Shown here: positions 33,022 to 43,023 of the stretch, piece by piece | How positions within the stretch are numbered: position 1 is the first letter of the stretch | Layout of the letters: every line of letters begins with the position of its first letter | NCBI RefSeq assembly: GCF_000372745.1 | Contig: NZ_KB889664.1 | Coordinates: 62,001 to 126,000, forward strand | Direction of reading: 5' to 3' | DNA length: 64,000 nt | Origin: Embleya scabrispora DSM 41855 | Lineage (GTDB): Bacteria; Actinomycetota; Actinomycetes; Streptomycetales; Streptomycetaceae | Made by a program: the position numbers and the translations under genes | The notes under the pieces: generated by a model | The model's database searches: none | What the model saw: only the letters and a program-made list of their open reading frames with translations | Told to the model about the DNA's origin: nothing

Positions 33022-33636
33022 ATGAGGAAGATCACCGCCGGCCTGTTCATTTCCCTCGACGGGGTCGTGGAGGCGCCCGACCAGTGGCACTTCCCGTACT
33101 TCGACGACGAGATGGGCGCAGCCGTCGGCGCGATGTTCGACACGGCCGACACCGTCCTGCTCGGCCGCAAGACCTACGACAGCTTCGCTGGGGCGTGGCC
33201 GGAGCGTGAGGCGGCCGGCGGCGAGGACGCGGGCTTCGCCAAGGCACTCGGCGATGTACGCAAGATCGTTGTGTCGCGGCGGCAACTCGCGTTCACGTGG
33301 CGCAACTCCGAGCAACTCGACGGCGACCTCGTGGCGGCCGTCACCGCCCTGAAGAGCGGGCCGGGCGCGGACATCACGGTGAGCGGCTCGATCTCGGTCG
33401 TCCGCCGCCTGCTGGCCGCCGGCCTCCTGGACGAGCTGCATCTGCTGGTTCACCCGATCGCCGTGCGCACGGGCATGCGCCTGTTCGACGAGGGCGAGAC
33501 CTCGATCCCGCTGCGGCTGATCTCGTCCGAGGCGTTCCGGACCGGCGTGCTCCACCTCGTCTACGCGCCGACCGAGTCGCCCGCCGACGCCACCTACGCC
33601 GACGCCAAGGCGCACATCGCCCGCCCCGAGCAGTAG
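33022..33636 (+). CDS. Dihydrofolate-reductase-like (RibD C-terminal) family protein
   Basis: The 204-residue protein begins RKITAGLFISLDGVVEAPDQWHF and continues with DTVLLGRKTYDSFAGAWP, and then VVSRRQL and the ITVSGSISVVRRLLAAGLLDELHLLVHP region. All of these are standard for the single-domain YyaP/YwjB-like reductases related to RibD and DHFR. They bind NADPH; their substrates are mostly unknown. A good AGTGTC-type upstream region lacks a clear ribosome site. It ends before a very long hairpin. Confidence 0.9.
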   Translation: MRKITAGLFISLDGVVEAPDQWHFPYFDDEMGAAVGAMFDTADTVLLGRKTYDSFAGAWPEREAAGGEDAGFAKALGDVRKIVVSRRQLAFTWRNSEQLDGDLVAAVTALKSGPGADITVSGSISVVRRLLAAGLLDELHLLVHPIAVRTGMRLFDEGETSIPLRLISSEAFRTGVLHLVYAPTESPADATYADAKAHIARPEQ

Positions 33637-33712
33637 CACACCCGGGCAGCCCGCGCCGCGAGCGGGGCACGGACGATGGGGCGCCGAGCGGGGCGCGGGG
33701 TCGTCGTCGCGC

Positions 33713-33758
33713 CCGGCGAACTCGCGGACCCGGCGGCGCGGGTCCGCGAGTTCGCCGG
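33713..33758. terminator. 20-bp perfect hairpin between convergent genes
   Basis: Arms of 20 bp (33713-33732 and 33739-33758) with a 6-nt loop lie between the DHFR-like gene and the FAD monooxygenase gene, which converge. Confidence 0.9.
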
Positions 33759-33768
33759 CCCGGCCCGG

Positions 33769-34980
33769 TCACGCGTTCGTGCCGCCCGGTGCCGGTGCCG
33801 GTGCCGGTGTCCTTGTCGGTCGGGATCGGGGCGGGGTGGGGCGGTCGGAGAGGTAGGCGCTGACCTGGCGCAGCCAGCGGGTGTAGTAGCGGCTGATCAG
33901 TGGGTCGGGCATCAGGCGGAACAGGGTCGGCAGGTATTTGTTCGTGGTTTCCGGTCCGGCCCGTCGGGCGGTGAGGGCTGCGCGGGGGGAGCGGGAGCGT
34001 TCGTACTCGGCCAGGGCCCGGGGTATCGCGAGGGCCGGATCGCGGTCGGCCGTACGGCGTAGCGCCCGGGCCAGGACCCAGGCGTCGTCCAGGGCCTGGT
34101 TGGCGCCCTGAGCCATGGTCGGCGGCATCGTGTGGGCGGCGTCGCCCAGTACCGTCGCCCGGCCGCGACCCCACGTGCGAGGGACCTTGTGGCGGTAGTG
34201 CGCGAAGAACTCCACCTCCCCCTCCGCCACGGCGGCGAGCGTGTCGGGTACGGGGGAGGCCCAGTGCGCGAAGGTGTCGCGGAGCGCGGCGAGCGGGTCG
34301 GTGACCGGGGCCGCATCCGGCCTCCGGCGTACGTCGAACCACCATTGGAGCAGCCCTTCGCCCGCGGGCATCAGGCCGCACATGCCCTCGGGGCCGACGA
34401 TCATCAGGCCCCGGCGCGAGGAGGCGACGTCGATGTCGACCCGGCTCAGCCCCTGCCAGGTGACCCATCCGCTCGGCCTGGTCGGGTCCGCGCCCCACAG
34501 GTGGTCGCGCACCACCGAGCGATGGCCGTCCGCGCCGACGAGCAGGTCGCCGGTCGCGGTGGTGCCGTCGGCGAAGTCGACCCGTACGCCGTCCGCGTGC
34601 TGCGCGACCCGCACGCACGCCTTGTCGAACAGCACCGTCCCGGTCGGCAATTCGTCGGCGAGGCGCTCGATCAGGCGGCGACGGGGCAGCGCGATGTGCG
34701 GGAGGCCGTAGGCGTCGGCGGCGCGAGAGACGTCGATGCGCATCAGCACCCGCCCGTCCCAGCCGCGCTGTTCGAGCAGGTCGATCGGTGCGCCGACGCC
34801 GGCCAGGGACACACCCAGGTCGGCGAGTACGCCGGTGCCGTTGCTCCACAGGGTCAGTGCGGCGCCGGAGACTCGCAGGGCGGGAGCGCGTTCGAAGACC
34901 GTGACGTCGTGGTCGTCCGCGAGCAGTGCCCGGGCGAGCGCGAGTCCGCCGATGCCGGCCCCGATCACCAATACCTTCAC
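33769..34980 (-). CDS. FAD-dependent aromatic-type monooxygenase
   Basis: The 403-residue enzyme has the three flavoprotein hydroxylase signatures: GxGxxG in VIGAGIGGLALARALL at the N-terminus, the DG motif in LLVGADGHRSVVR, and GD in VLGDAAHTMPPTMAQGANQALDDA. It would use NAD(P)H and oxygen to hydroxylate an aromatic or polyketide-like compound, including antibiotics in related enzymes such as TetX-like proteins. The C-terminus ends in a short Pro/Thr repeat tail. It is divergent from a TetR-type gene (68-bp gap with palindromes), so it is probably ligand-induced. Confidence 0.92.
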   Translation of the reverse strand: MKVLVIGAGIGGLALARALLADDHDVTVFERAPALRVSGAALTLWSNGTGVLADLGVSLAGVGAPIDLLEQRGWDGRVLMRIDVSRAADAYGLPHIALPRRRLIERLADELPTGTVLFDKACVRVAQHADGVRVDFADGTTATGDLLVGADGHRSVVRDHLWGADPTRPSGWVTWQGLSRVDIDVASSRRGLMIVGPEGMCGLMPAGEGLLQWWFDVRRRPDAAPVTDPLAALRDTFAHWASPVPDTLAAVAEGEVEFFAHYRHKVPRTWGRGRATVLGDAAHTMPPTMAQGANQALDDAWVLARALRRTADRDPALAIPRALAEYERSRSPRAALTARRAGPETTNKYLPTLFRLMPDPLISRYYTRWLRQVSAYLSDRPTPPRSRPTRTPAPAPAPGGTNA

Positions 34981-34989
34981 GTGTGCCTC

Positions 34990-35025
34990 CTCGTAAACGA
35001 GTTATCACTACGTGAATAGTACTAT
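34990..35025. promoter_or_regulatory. Palindromic control region between monooxygenase and TetR genes
   Basis: CTCGT-AA-ACGAG (34990-35001), an imperfect dyad TCAC-TAC-GTGA and the perfect ATAGTACTAT (35016-35025) crowd the 68-bp divergent gap. AT content is high for this DNA. One or more are likely TetR-type operators. Confidence 0.5.
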
Positions 35026-35048
35026 CAGAGCCTTGGTAAGCTGCCCGC

Positions 35049-35636
35049 ATGGCACCCCCACCCAACCTCGAACGACGGCGTGCGATCGCCGACGGTGCGA
35101 TCGAGGTTCTGGCCGGCTCCGGAGTGCACGGCCTCAGCCACCGCGCCGTCGACGAGGCCGTCGGACTGCCGGCGGGTACCACCTCGAACTACTTCCGCAG
35201 CCGCGACGCGCTCCTGACCGCCGCCGCCGAGCGCGTCGTGGAACTGCATCAGGCGGACATGGCCGCCGCGCACGGGCTCGTTCTCGGGCCGATCGACCGG
35301 GACGGCCTCGTCGCACTGATCGGGGCGTCGCTGGAGTTCTCGGCCACCGCCCACCGCGCGCGCTACCTCGCGGTGTACGAACTCACCCTGGAGGCGACCC
35401 GCCGCCCGGCCCTGCAACAGGCACTGGACGGCATCAAGGCCGGAGCCGTCGACTTCACGCTGGACCAACACCGCGCGCTCGGCCTGCACACGACACGTGA
35501 GGACGTCGCCACGCTGATCACGCTGTTCGGCGGTGCGCTGTACACCCTGGTCACCGGTCAGGCGGGCGCGGTGAACGCGGCGACGACCCGGGCGTTGGCG
35601 CAGACCATGGTCGCCGGCGTGGCGTCGGCGCGCTGA
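35049..35636 (+). CDS. TetR-family regulator
   Basis: The 195-residue protein has an N-terminal TetR DNA-binding domain (ERRRAIADGAIEVLAGSG, GLSHRAVDEAVGLPAGTTSNYFRSRDALL) and an all-helical ligand domain. LPAGTTSNYF is the recognition helix of a subfamily common in actinomycetes. It lies head-to-head with the FAD monooxygenase gene and probably represses it. The ligand is unknown. Confidence 0.92.
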   Translation: MAPPPNLERRRAIADGAIEVLAGSGVHGLSHRAVDEAVGLPAGTTSNYFRSRDALLTAAAERVVELHQADMAAAHGLVLGPIDRDGLVALIGASLEFSATAHRARYLAVYELTLEATRRPALQQALDGIKAGAVDFTLDQHRALGLHTTREDVATLITLFGGALYTLVTGQAGAVNAATTRALAQTMVAGVASAR

Positions 35637-35801
35637 CGTCTTCGGCTTCGATTCGGCGCGTCGTGTGGTCGGGCGTCGATATGCGATCGACTACCTTCGG
35701 GTCGACGGGATTTCGTGAGCCCAGGCGATCGATCGTGTGCGCTTCGTGCTGCCTCGGCCGCGTCGTGGCGCGCTCGGCGGGCGTCGAAGTCCCGGCCGTG
35801 A

Positions 35802-37079
<1,278 letters not shown>

Positions 37080-37176
37080 CCGGCCGACCAGGCGCCCCCG
37101 AGGCCGGCGGCAATCCATCGACGGACGAGGACGGCGGGAACCGCGAAGCGGAACGGGGAAGCGGTCCCGCCGGGTG

Positions 37177-37686
37177 TCATTCGCGGGCGACCGCGACGAC
37201 GATGACGACGACCACGGCCAGGACCGCGAGCAACAACAGGGCGTAGACGACGAGCACGGCCGGCGCGCCACCGGCCTTGGCCGCGGCCTGCCGACCGGTC
37301 GGGGACAGGCCGACGAACCGGCGTTCGGCATCGACGAGTTCGTCGTCGTGATCGCCGGACCGTGCCCACGCCGGTTCGGATGCGGTGGGATCGACGTGGG
37401 CCGGGGCCGGTGGCGCCGGTTCGGATGTGGCGGGGTCGACCCGAGTCGGCGCCGGTTGAGCCGGCGAGGTCGGCAGCGGGGGTGGCGCGACGACCGTTGG
37501 CTGTGCGAAGCGCCGGTCGTGCGAGACCAGTTCGAGGCCCTCCCGCTCGTACGCGTCGATCAGTACGCGCCAGCCGTCGGGAATCCGCAGGCCGCTCGCG
37601 TCCAGCCGATGCGGCGATCGTGCCGGCTCGGTGAACTCGCCCGACAGATCGGCCGCACGCGGCCCGGGCCTCCGGTTCGAAGGTCA
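37177..37686 (-). pseudogene. 3' fragment of a small membrane-anchored protein gene
   Basis: On the minus strand a frame without any ATG, GTG or TTG start encodes GWRVLIDAYEREGLELVSHD and a Pro-rich linker with two VDP(A/T)(T/A)SEPA repeats. ERRFVGLSPTGRQAAAKAGG follows, and then a single membrane helix (VVYALLLLAVLAVVVVIVV) just before the stop at 37177. It is open only to 37686, next to the MarR fragment on the other strand. It looks like the C-terminal part of a protein whose 5' end was deleted. The family was not recognised. Confidence 0.45.
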
Positions 37687-37689
37687 GGC

Positions 37690-37912
37690 AGGGCATGATC
37701 TGATTCTGGGCCGGGCCGGTGCGCCGGGTATGTCGATGCGGGACCTGGCCCAGGAACGCGTGCTCACCACCGGCAGGGCGACCCGGCTGGTGGACCGGAT
37801 GGAGGCGATGGGCCTGGTGGCCCGCGAGGACAACCCGGAGGACCGCCGGGGACGGCTGCTCCGGCTGACGCCGCCGGGGGAGGAGACTGCGGTACGGGCC
37901 GCCCGGGGCGTC
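37690..37912 (+). pseudogene. Fragment of a MarR-family regulator gene
   Basis: LGRAGAPGMSMRDLAQERVL, TTGRATRLVDRMEAMGLVARE and DRRGRLLRLTPPGEE are the recognition-helix and wing parts of a MarR protein. The first ~45 residues and the C-terminal dimerisation helices are missing, and the frame ends in unrelated sequence. A complete MarR gene lies at 39415-39873, so this may be debris from a rearrangement. Confidence 0.65.
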
Positions 37913-37933
37913 GAAGTCGGACGGCTTCGATCC

Positions 37934-39418
37934 TCAGCTTCCGGTTCGACTCGACCGGCCCGGGCCCGGCACACCGACTGGGGCCGTGATCGGATTGGTC
38001 TCGGGTGAGCGTCGGAGGGCGAGGGCGAGGCCGGCCATCGTCGTGATCGCCATCGCGGCGACGCCGACCAGCGCCGCGGTCGTGTAGGCGTCGTCGTTCG
38101 GGAAGAGGCGGCCCGTGGCGGTGCCGGTGGCCAGGACCAGACCGCCGATGGCGCTGCCCAGGGAGTACCCGACGCTGCGGACGACGTAGTTGAAGCTCAT
38201 CGCGCTCGACGTCTCGCTCTTGGGGGTGACGGCCAGGATGACGCCGGGCATGGCGGCCGAGAAGCTGCCGACGCCGAAGCCCAGCACGCCCATGGCCGCG
38301 AGCAGTTCGGCCAGGTTGGACCGGGCGGTGGCGAACAGGACGAACCCGCCGCCGACGATGGCGGCGCTGCCGGCCAGGAGCAGGGGGCCGTCGATCCGTT
38401 CGCGGACCCGCGGCGTGAGCTTGCCGGCGACGAACCCCAGCACGGAGAACGGGATGAGGACCAGCCCCGCCACGAAGGTGGTCAGTCCGAAGCCGTAGCC
38501 GGCGCTGCGCGGCGTCTGCGCGTAGCGGGTGATGAGCGTGAGCAGGAGGTACATGCCGCTCCCGCCGACGAACATGGCGATGTTCGCCCCGGCGACCGCC
38601 GGGTGCCGTACCGCCCGGACGTCGACCAGGGGCGTCTTGGTTCGCAGTTCGGAAACGGTCCAGACGCAGAGCAGGACTACGGCGGCGACGGCAAGGGTCA
38701 CCGCCACGGCGAGGTGTCGGCTCCACAGGCTCCTCTCGCCGGCCAGGAACAGGACGAGGAGCAGTCCACCCGCCAGGACGAGCGCACCGGCCACGTTCAC
38801 GTGCGCGGAGCGGCCTTCGGGAGCTGCGGGCATGGAGCGCCACGCGGTCACGAAGGCGATGGCGGTGACGAGCAGGCCGAGGCCGTAGGCGGCCCGCAGT
38901 CCGCCGAACTCGGCGAGCAGCGCGGCCAGCGGGTAGCCGACGCCGGCTCCGATGATGGAGACCACTGAGATCAGGGCGATCGTGGCCGCGCTGCGCTCCT
39001 CGGGAAGATGGTCGCGAGCCACGCCCATCAACAGCGCCGTGAGACCGAGTCCGACGCCTTGGGCCGCTCTGCCCACGAGCAGCCAGGCGAACGGCAGCGG
39101 CAGCACGGTGAGCGCGCTGCCGACGACGACGATCGCCAGCGTGGCGAGAATCGTGGCCCGCCGGTGCGGACCGGCTCCGAGCCGGCCGAGGACGGGTGTG
39201 GCGACGGCGCCGCTGAGCAGGGCTATGGTCAGCGTCCACTGCGCGCTGTCGAGGGAGACGTGGAACGTGGTCGCCACGCTGGTGATGAGCGGCGTCCCGA
39301 GGCTGGCGACGGCTGCCACGACCAGGGCGATGAACATCAGGGCGGGGACCAGCAGACGTGCCTCGGAACGTATCGGGGCAGTGCTCATGGGCTGGTCATG
39401 AGCCTGGGCCGCGGTCAC
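37934..39418 (-). CDS. MFS multidrug-type exporter (DHA2 family)
   Basis: The 494-residue protein has ~14 predicted membrane segments. Family marks are LLSGAVATPVLGRLGAGPHRR in the loop 2-3 region, VGRAAQGVGLGLTALLMG, the drug:H+ antiporter motif C-like VSIIGAGVGYPLAALL and AMSFNYVVRSVGYSLGSAIGG. It is expected to export drugs or metabolites using the proton gradient. The GTG start overlaps the MarR stop (GTGA), so the regulator gene and exporter form one operon with the regulator first. Substrate unknown. Confidence 0.92.
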   Translation of the reverse strand: MTAAQAHDQPMSTAPIRSEARLLVPALMFIALVVAAVASLGTPLITSVATTFHVSLDSAQWTLTIALLSGAVATPVLGRLGAGPHRRATILATLAIVVVGSALTVLPLPFAWLLVGRAAQGVGLGLTALLMGVARDHLPEERSAATIALISVVSIIGAGVGYPLAALLAEFGGLRAAYGLGLLVTAIAFVTAWRSMPAAPEGRSAHVNVAGALVLAGGLLLVLFLAGERSLWSRHLAVAVTLAVAAVVLLCVWTVSELRTKTPLVDVRAVRHPAVAGANIAMFVGGSGMYLLLTLITRYAQTPRSAGYGFGLTTFVAGLVLIPFSVLGFVAGKLTPRVRERIDGPLLLAGSAAIVGGGFVLFATARSNLAELLAAMGVLGFGVGSFSAAMPGVILAVTPKSETSSAMSFNYVVRSVGYSLGSAIGGLVLATGTATGRLFPNDDAYTTAALVGVAAMAITTMAGLALALRRSPETNPITAPVGVPGPGRSSRTGS

Positions 39419-39873
39419 CGGTCCGACTCCCCTCGGGCGTGGCTTTCGAGCTCCGCCAGATGCAGCAGCGCCGGAAGGGCTGCTGCCAAGGTCTCGACCT
39501 CGTCACCGGTGAGTTCGTCGATCAACCGCGCGTACGCGTCGACGCCCGCCTGGCGTCGCGTCCGGACGTACGACGCGCCGGCCTCGGTCAGGCACACCAG
39601 CGTGACCCGCTTGTCGGACGGATCGCCCTTCCGCTCGACCAGCCCGGATTCCTCCATCACCCGGACCAGGACGGTCATCGCGGGCTGGGTGACGCCCTCG
39701 GCCACCGCCAGATCGGTGATCCGTCGCGGGCCGGTCTTGTCCAGGGTGGCCAAGGTGGCGGCGGACGTCAGGCTCATGTCGCGGGGAAGGCGTCTCACGG
39801 CCCTCGTGGCCAGACCGTAGAGGGCTGACCCGATGGCATCGGAAGCGTCGTGCGCGGCGTCTCGGCGACTCAT
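39415..39873 (-). CDS. MarR-family regulator
   Basis: The 152-residue protein has the MarR winged helix: ITDLAVAEGVTQPAMTVLVR as recognition part and SGLVERKGDPSDKRVTLVCL as the wing with the DxR motif. It is co-translated with the overlapping MFS exporter and is probably its repressor. A palindrome-like AT-rich site lies directly upstream (39889-39902). The ligand is likely a phenolic or drug-like compound exported by the MFS protein, which is inference. Confidence 0.92.
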   Translation of the reverse strand: MSRRDAAHDASDAIGSALYGLATRAVRRLPRDMSLTSAATLATLDKTGPRRITDLAVAEGVTQPAMTVLVRVMEESGLVERKGDPSDKRVTLVCLTEAGASYVRTRRQAGVDAYARLIDELTGDEVETLAAALPALLHLAELESHARGESDR

Positions 39874-39888
39874 GGCTGAAACATAGCA

Positions 39889-39902
39889 GATTTATATGAA
39901 TC
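39889..39902. promoter_or_regulatory. Candidate MarR operator
   Basis: GATTTATATGAATC is a 14-bp dyad with one mismatched pair, in an AT-rich island 16 bp upstream of the MarR start, where the regulator's own promoter must be. This position suits auto-repression of the MarR-MFS operon. Confidence 0.5.
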
Positions 39903-40141
39903 CTTTATGCATCTAGATCAGGGTTCGGCGAGTGTCGTCGGCGCCGACCTCGACGCCGACCACCTCCACCCCGACCAGGCCGAACAGCCGCGTCGTATCG
40001 TTGGACAAGCCCGTGGCCCGACCTGCGTCACGATCGTCGGGACGATTCGGAGCCAAGCTGTCTCACTCCACCAGACGCACCCCGGCTCGGGCGCGAGCGG
40101 CTACGTCAGCCTTGTCGAGACAGGACAATTACACTGCCCGC

Positions 40142-40708
40142 ATGGTCGCGGTGAGGGCACCCCGAGGGCCCGTGGTGTTTCGCAGTTCCCGGTTGTACGC
40201 AAGGCAGTTCGAGGAAGGCGACGCCCCGGCGGCATTCGCGATGTGGGCCGACCCCGCGGTGACGCGCTTCACCGGGGACGAGTCGCCCGCCGACCTCGCG
40301 GTCATCGCGCAGGACATCCCCGGCTGGCGTGCGGTGAGCGGGCACGGTGTCGGCTGCGGCTTCTGGGCGGTCCTCGCCGCGGACGGCGCATCCGGGTCCG
40401 AGACCTTCGTCGGCGACGTGTTCGTACGGCCGTTCCGTGATCGGGACGACGAGTACGAGATCGGCTGGCATCTCGCGGCGGCGCATTGGGGCAAGGGCTA
40501 CGCGACGGAGATCGCCAAGGCCGCGATCTCCCATGCGCGTGCCCACCGCCTGCCGCGGTTGGTCGCGCTGATCGACCCCGCCAACGTCGCGTCGTCGCGG
40601 GTCGCCGAGAAGGCGGGATTGCGCTTCGAGGGACTGTCCGACCGCTATGACCCGGAGGACGGCGAGCTCGCGGTGTACGTCGGCGAGGGCCCCGGCGGCG
40701 GTTGCTGA
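40142..40708 (+). CDS. GNAT acetyltransferase (RimJ/RimL-like)
   Basis: The 188-residue protein fits the acetyltransferase_3 group: VVFRSSRLYARQFEEGDAPA at the start, EIGWHLAAAHWGKGYATEIAKA as the acetyl-CoA motif (xxWGKGYATE), and NVASSRVAEKAGLRFEG near the end. It transfers an acetyl group to an amine of a protein N-terminus or small molecule; the acceptor is unknown. ATG 40142 is chosen because the family start follows; the frame is open upstream. It converges with the membrane protein gene. Confidence 0.9.
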   Translation: MVAVRAPRGPVVFRSSRLYARQFEEGDAPAAFAMWADPAVTRFTGDESPADLAVIAQDIPGWRAVSGHGVGCGFWAVLAADGASGSETFVGDVFVRPFRDRDDEYEIGWHLAAAHWGKGYATEIAKAAISHARAHRLPRLVALIDPANVASSRVAEKAGLRFEGLSDRYDPEDGELAVYVGEGPGGGC

Positions 40709-40729
40709 GCAGCTCCGCGCCGGGCGCGT

Positions 40730-41848
40730 TCACGCCGAGACATTCGCGGTGGCGCACACGGGACGGGTTCGGGCGGCATAGGAGCGGGCAGCCGTCAGGA
40801 GGCCGAGGCCCAGGCCGCCGAAGGCCAGGCCACCGAAGGCGACCAACCACAGGGTGTCGGACCGGCTGGCGCCCAGATCCGCGTCGGGTTCGGGAGCCGG
40901 CACCACGCCGAGCGCGGCGAGCGGAGCGTAGACGGTCAGGAAGACCCCGTACACCGACAGGCCGAGGCCGGTCGACCAAGCGGGCAGCAGGGGCAGCAAC
41001 CGCGGCACCCGACGCCCGCGCAGAACCGGTATCCAGCGCGGAAACACCTGACCCCAGGGGTACAGCAGCCCGGTCAGCAGGAAGACGCCGGCACCCGCCG
41101 CCAACACGGTGACGTCGATGCCCACCGCGGCGAGCGCCTCCACCACCTTCGATCCGTCGGAGTCGGACTGCCTCCACTCCTCCGCCGTGATGCCGAACGC
41201 GTCGCCGCCCAGTGTCCAGACGGTCTTGGTCACGGCCCACGGCAACAGCCCGCACATCAGCAGGTAAACCGCCCTCCTGGTGCGCCGGGCGGCGGTCGAG
41301 GCACCGGGACGCACGAGCGCGACGTCGTACCCGCCGGAGTGCCGCAGCCCGCAGCGCGCACACGCGCCGGCCGACCGCCGGCGATGGGCCAGGCCGACGA
41401 GCACCAGGAGGGCGGTCAGGGCCGCACCGAGCAACTCGTGGGCCAGGCCGGTGGCGCTCTCCAGGCCCGAGCCCGCCACCAGGGTGACGAAGTACGCGGG
41501 CAGGCCGAGCATGCCCACCGCGAGCACCGGCGTCGCCACGACCAACACACCGCCCACCACCCGTCGGCCGCGCCCCCGCAGGGGCCGCCGGGTGGCCTGG
41601 GCGGCGGCGCCGGCGATGACGGCCAGGCCGGCCAGAAGCCATTGGGCGAGCGGTGCGTACGCGGTGTGCCGGGTCCACGGCACGGTCGTTCCGGTCACGG
41701 CCCACGTCGCCTGCACGGCGGCGTACACCACGCTCCCCGTCGCCGCCGCGCCGGGCGCCCAGCCGGGCCATCGCCGCGACCACCCGGACCGGGCCGGCCT
41801 CGGCGACGCCTTCCTGCGATCCGTTCGTGCTGTTGCGGGGACGGCCAC
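40730..41848 (-). CDS. Multi-pass membrane protein of unknown function
   Basis: The 372-residue protein has about eight hydrophobic segments, after a basic N-terminus (RTDRRKASPRPARSGWSRR). A CARCGLRHSGG stretch in a cytoplasmic loop resembles half of a zinc ribbon; only one C-x2-C is seen. VTKTVWTLGGDAFGI and YPWGQVFPRWIP are characteristic of a group of actinomycete membrane proteins without known role. Single gene, no partner. Not a recognised transporter. Confidence 0.75.
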   Translation of the reverse strand: MAVPATARTDRRKASPRPARSGWSRRWPGWAPGAAATGSVVYAAVQATWAVTGTTVPWTRHTAYAPLAQWLLAGLAVIAGAAAQATRRPLRGRGRRVVGGVLVVATPVLAVGMLGLPAYFVTLVAGSGLESATGLAHELLGAALTALLVLVGLAHRRRSAGACARCGLRHSGGYDVALVRPGASTAARRTRRAVYLLMCGLLPWAVTKTVWTLGGDAFGITAEEWRQSDSDGSKVVEALAAVGIDVTVLAAGAGVFLLTGLLYPWGQVFPRWIPVLRGRRVPRLLPLLPAWSTGLGLSVYGVFLTVYAPLAALGVVPAPEPDADLGASRSDTLWLVAFGGLAFGGLGLGLLTAARSYAARTRPVCATANVSA

Positions 41849-42332
41849 GGCGACCTCCGGGTCCGGAAACGAGACGACTCATGCTCCAGCGGCCCGCCGG
41901 TCGACCACATCAGCCTCCGCGGCCGGGCCGATCCCCCGGGCGGGGGACCGACGTGGTCCGCAGGATCGACCCGATGGACGAGCGGCCGGGGTACCCCGGC
42001 GCGGCCGAAGCACGGATCCCACGGCCGGTTCCGGAGCACCTGGTCGAACTGCTCCGTGGCGGCCGGTCACAGCAGGCGCCGACCGGAAGCGTCACCGGCT
42101 TCGCCCCGTGCGTCGTCACCCGAAGTGCCCTCGGAGTCGGACTCCTTGCCGCCGCCGCCCACGCTTGATGCCCCGCGCGCGCCCCACCTGTGGCAGTACG
42201 CCGCCGCCAACCACGACCGGCTCACGCATCACCAGGCCCTACGCCGAGGACCGGTGAGCACTTTCGGCCGCCGCGCCGGGCGGCCTCGCGCTTTCCTGAT
42301 CGTGTCGGGCCGGCGCACGGCCGAGTGGGCGC
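41849..42332. other. Intergenic stretch, no confident gene
   Basis: About 480 bp. A plus-strand frame ending at 42168 contains MDERPGYPGAAEARIPRPVP and could be a short protein, but no ribosome site or known motif supports it. The following 160 bp have no protein character. It holds the promoter of the membrane protein gene. Confidence 0.3.
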
Positions 42333-42941
42333 TCAATCCGAGCGGGGTCTGAGCAGGTCCTCGACGAGGGTGTCCACCAGACCGCGGGGGATGCTCGCAC
42401 CCGTCAGGGCGCGATAGACGATCGGGCCGACGAGGGCGTCGATCGTGGCATCGGGGCCGAGGCCGGGCGAGACCTCGCCGGCCTCGATGGCGCGCGCGAG
42501 CATGTCGCGCTCCTGCTGCCGGCGTGGATCGAGATAGCGCTTGTGCAAGCTCTTCGCCGTTTCGGGGTCGTGCTGTGCCTCGGCGATGAGCGCGAGCAGG
42601 ACCTTGCCGGCAGGGTCGCGGGTGAGGAATCGCGCGAAGCGGCGCAGGTAGCCGCGGATGCTCTCCGCCGTGGGCTTGTCCGTCGGGACGGGGAGGCTTT
42701 TGGTGCTGTCTTCGATGAGCGTGTCGAGGAGGATCTCGACCTTCGAGGGCCACCACCGGTAGATCGTCTGCTTGGCGACGCCGGCACGGCGTGCGATCGC
42801 CTCGACGGTCAGTGCGCCGAAGCCGTGTTCGGCGAGCAGATCGTCCGCGGCATGAAGCACGGCCAGACGTGCGGCCTCGTCGCGCCGGCTGCCGGAGTGC
42901 GGCCGGCGGGGCTGAGAACTCGTGACGGACATGGGAAACAC
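42333..42941 (-). CDS. TetR/AcrR-family regulator
   Basis: The 202-residue protein has a TetR helix-turn-helix (AVLHAADDLLAEHGFGALTVEAIARRAGVAKQTIYRWWPSK, broken here at LTV). The C-terminal domain, which includes DPAGKVLLALIAEAQHD and DALVGPIVYRALTG, places it in the TetR_C_16/AcrR-like group that often regulates oxidoreductases. It is divergent from an SDR gene with a strong paired-box operator between them. Confidence 0.92.
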   Translation of the reverse strand: MFPMSVTSSQPRRPHSGSRRDEAARLAVLHAADDLLAEHGFGALTVEAIARRAGVAKQTIYRWWPSKVEILLDTLIEDSTKSLPVPTDKPTAESIRGYLRRFARFLTRDPAGKVLLALIAEAQHDPETAKSLHKRYLDPRRQQERDMLARAIEAGEVSPGLGPDATIDALVGPIVYRALTGASIPRGLVDTLVEDLLRPRSD

Positions 42942-42968
42942 GATACCCGCCGCCGCCCCTCATGCTTT

Positions 42969-42996
42969 AGTCTAGACGCAACGACTCGTCTAGACT
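42969..42996. promoter_or_regulatory. Paired GTCTAGAC operator between TetR and SDR genes
   Basis: Perfect 10-bp arms AGTCTAGACG (42969-42978) and CGTCTAGACT (42987-42996) with an 8-bp spacer. Each arm contains the 8-bp palindrome GTCTAGAC, with centres 18 bp apart. Two adjacent boxes on the same helix face suit binding of two TetR dimers. It lies 28 bp from both starts. Confidence 0.7.
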
Positions 42997-43023
42997 GAGT
43001 CCCCCCACCACGAAGGAGTTCCC

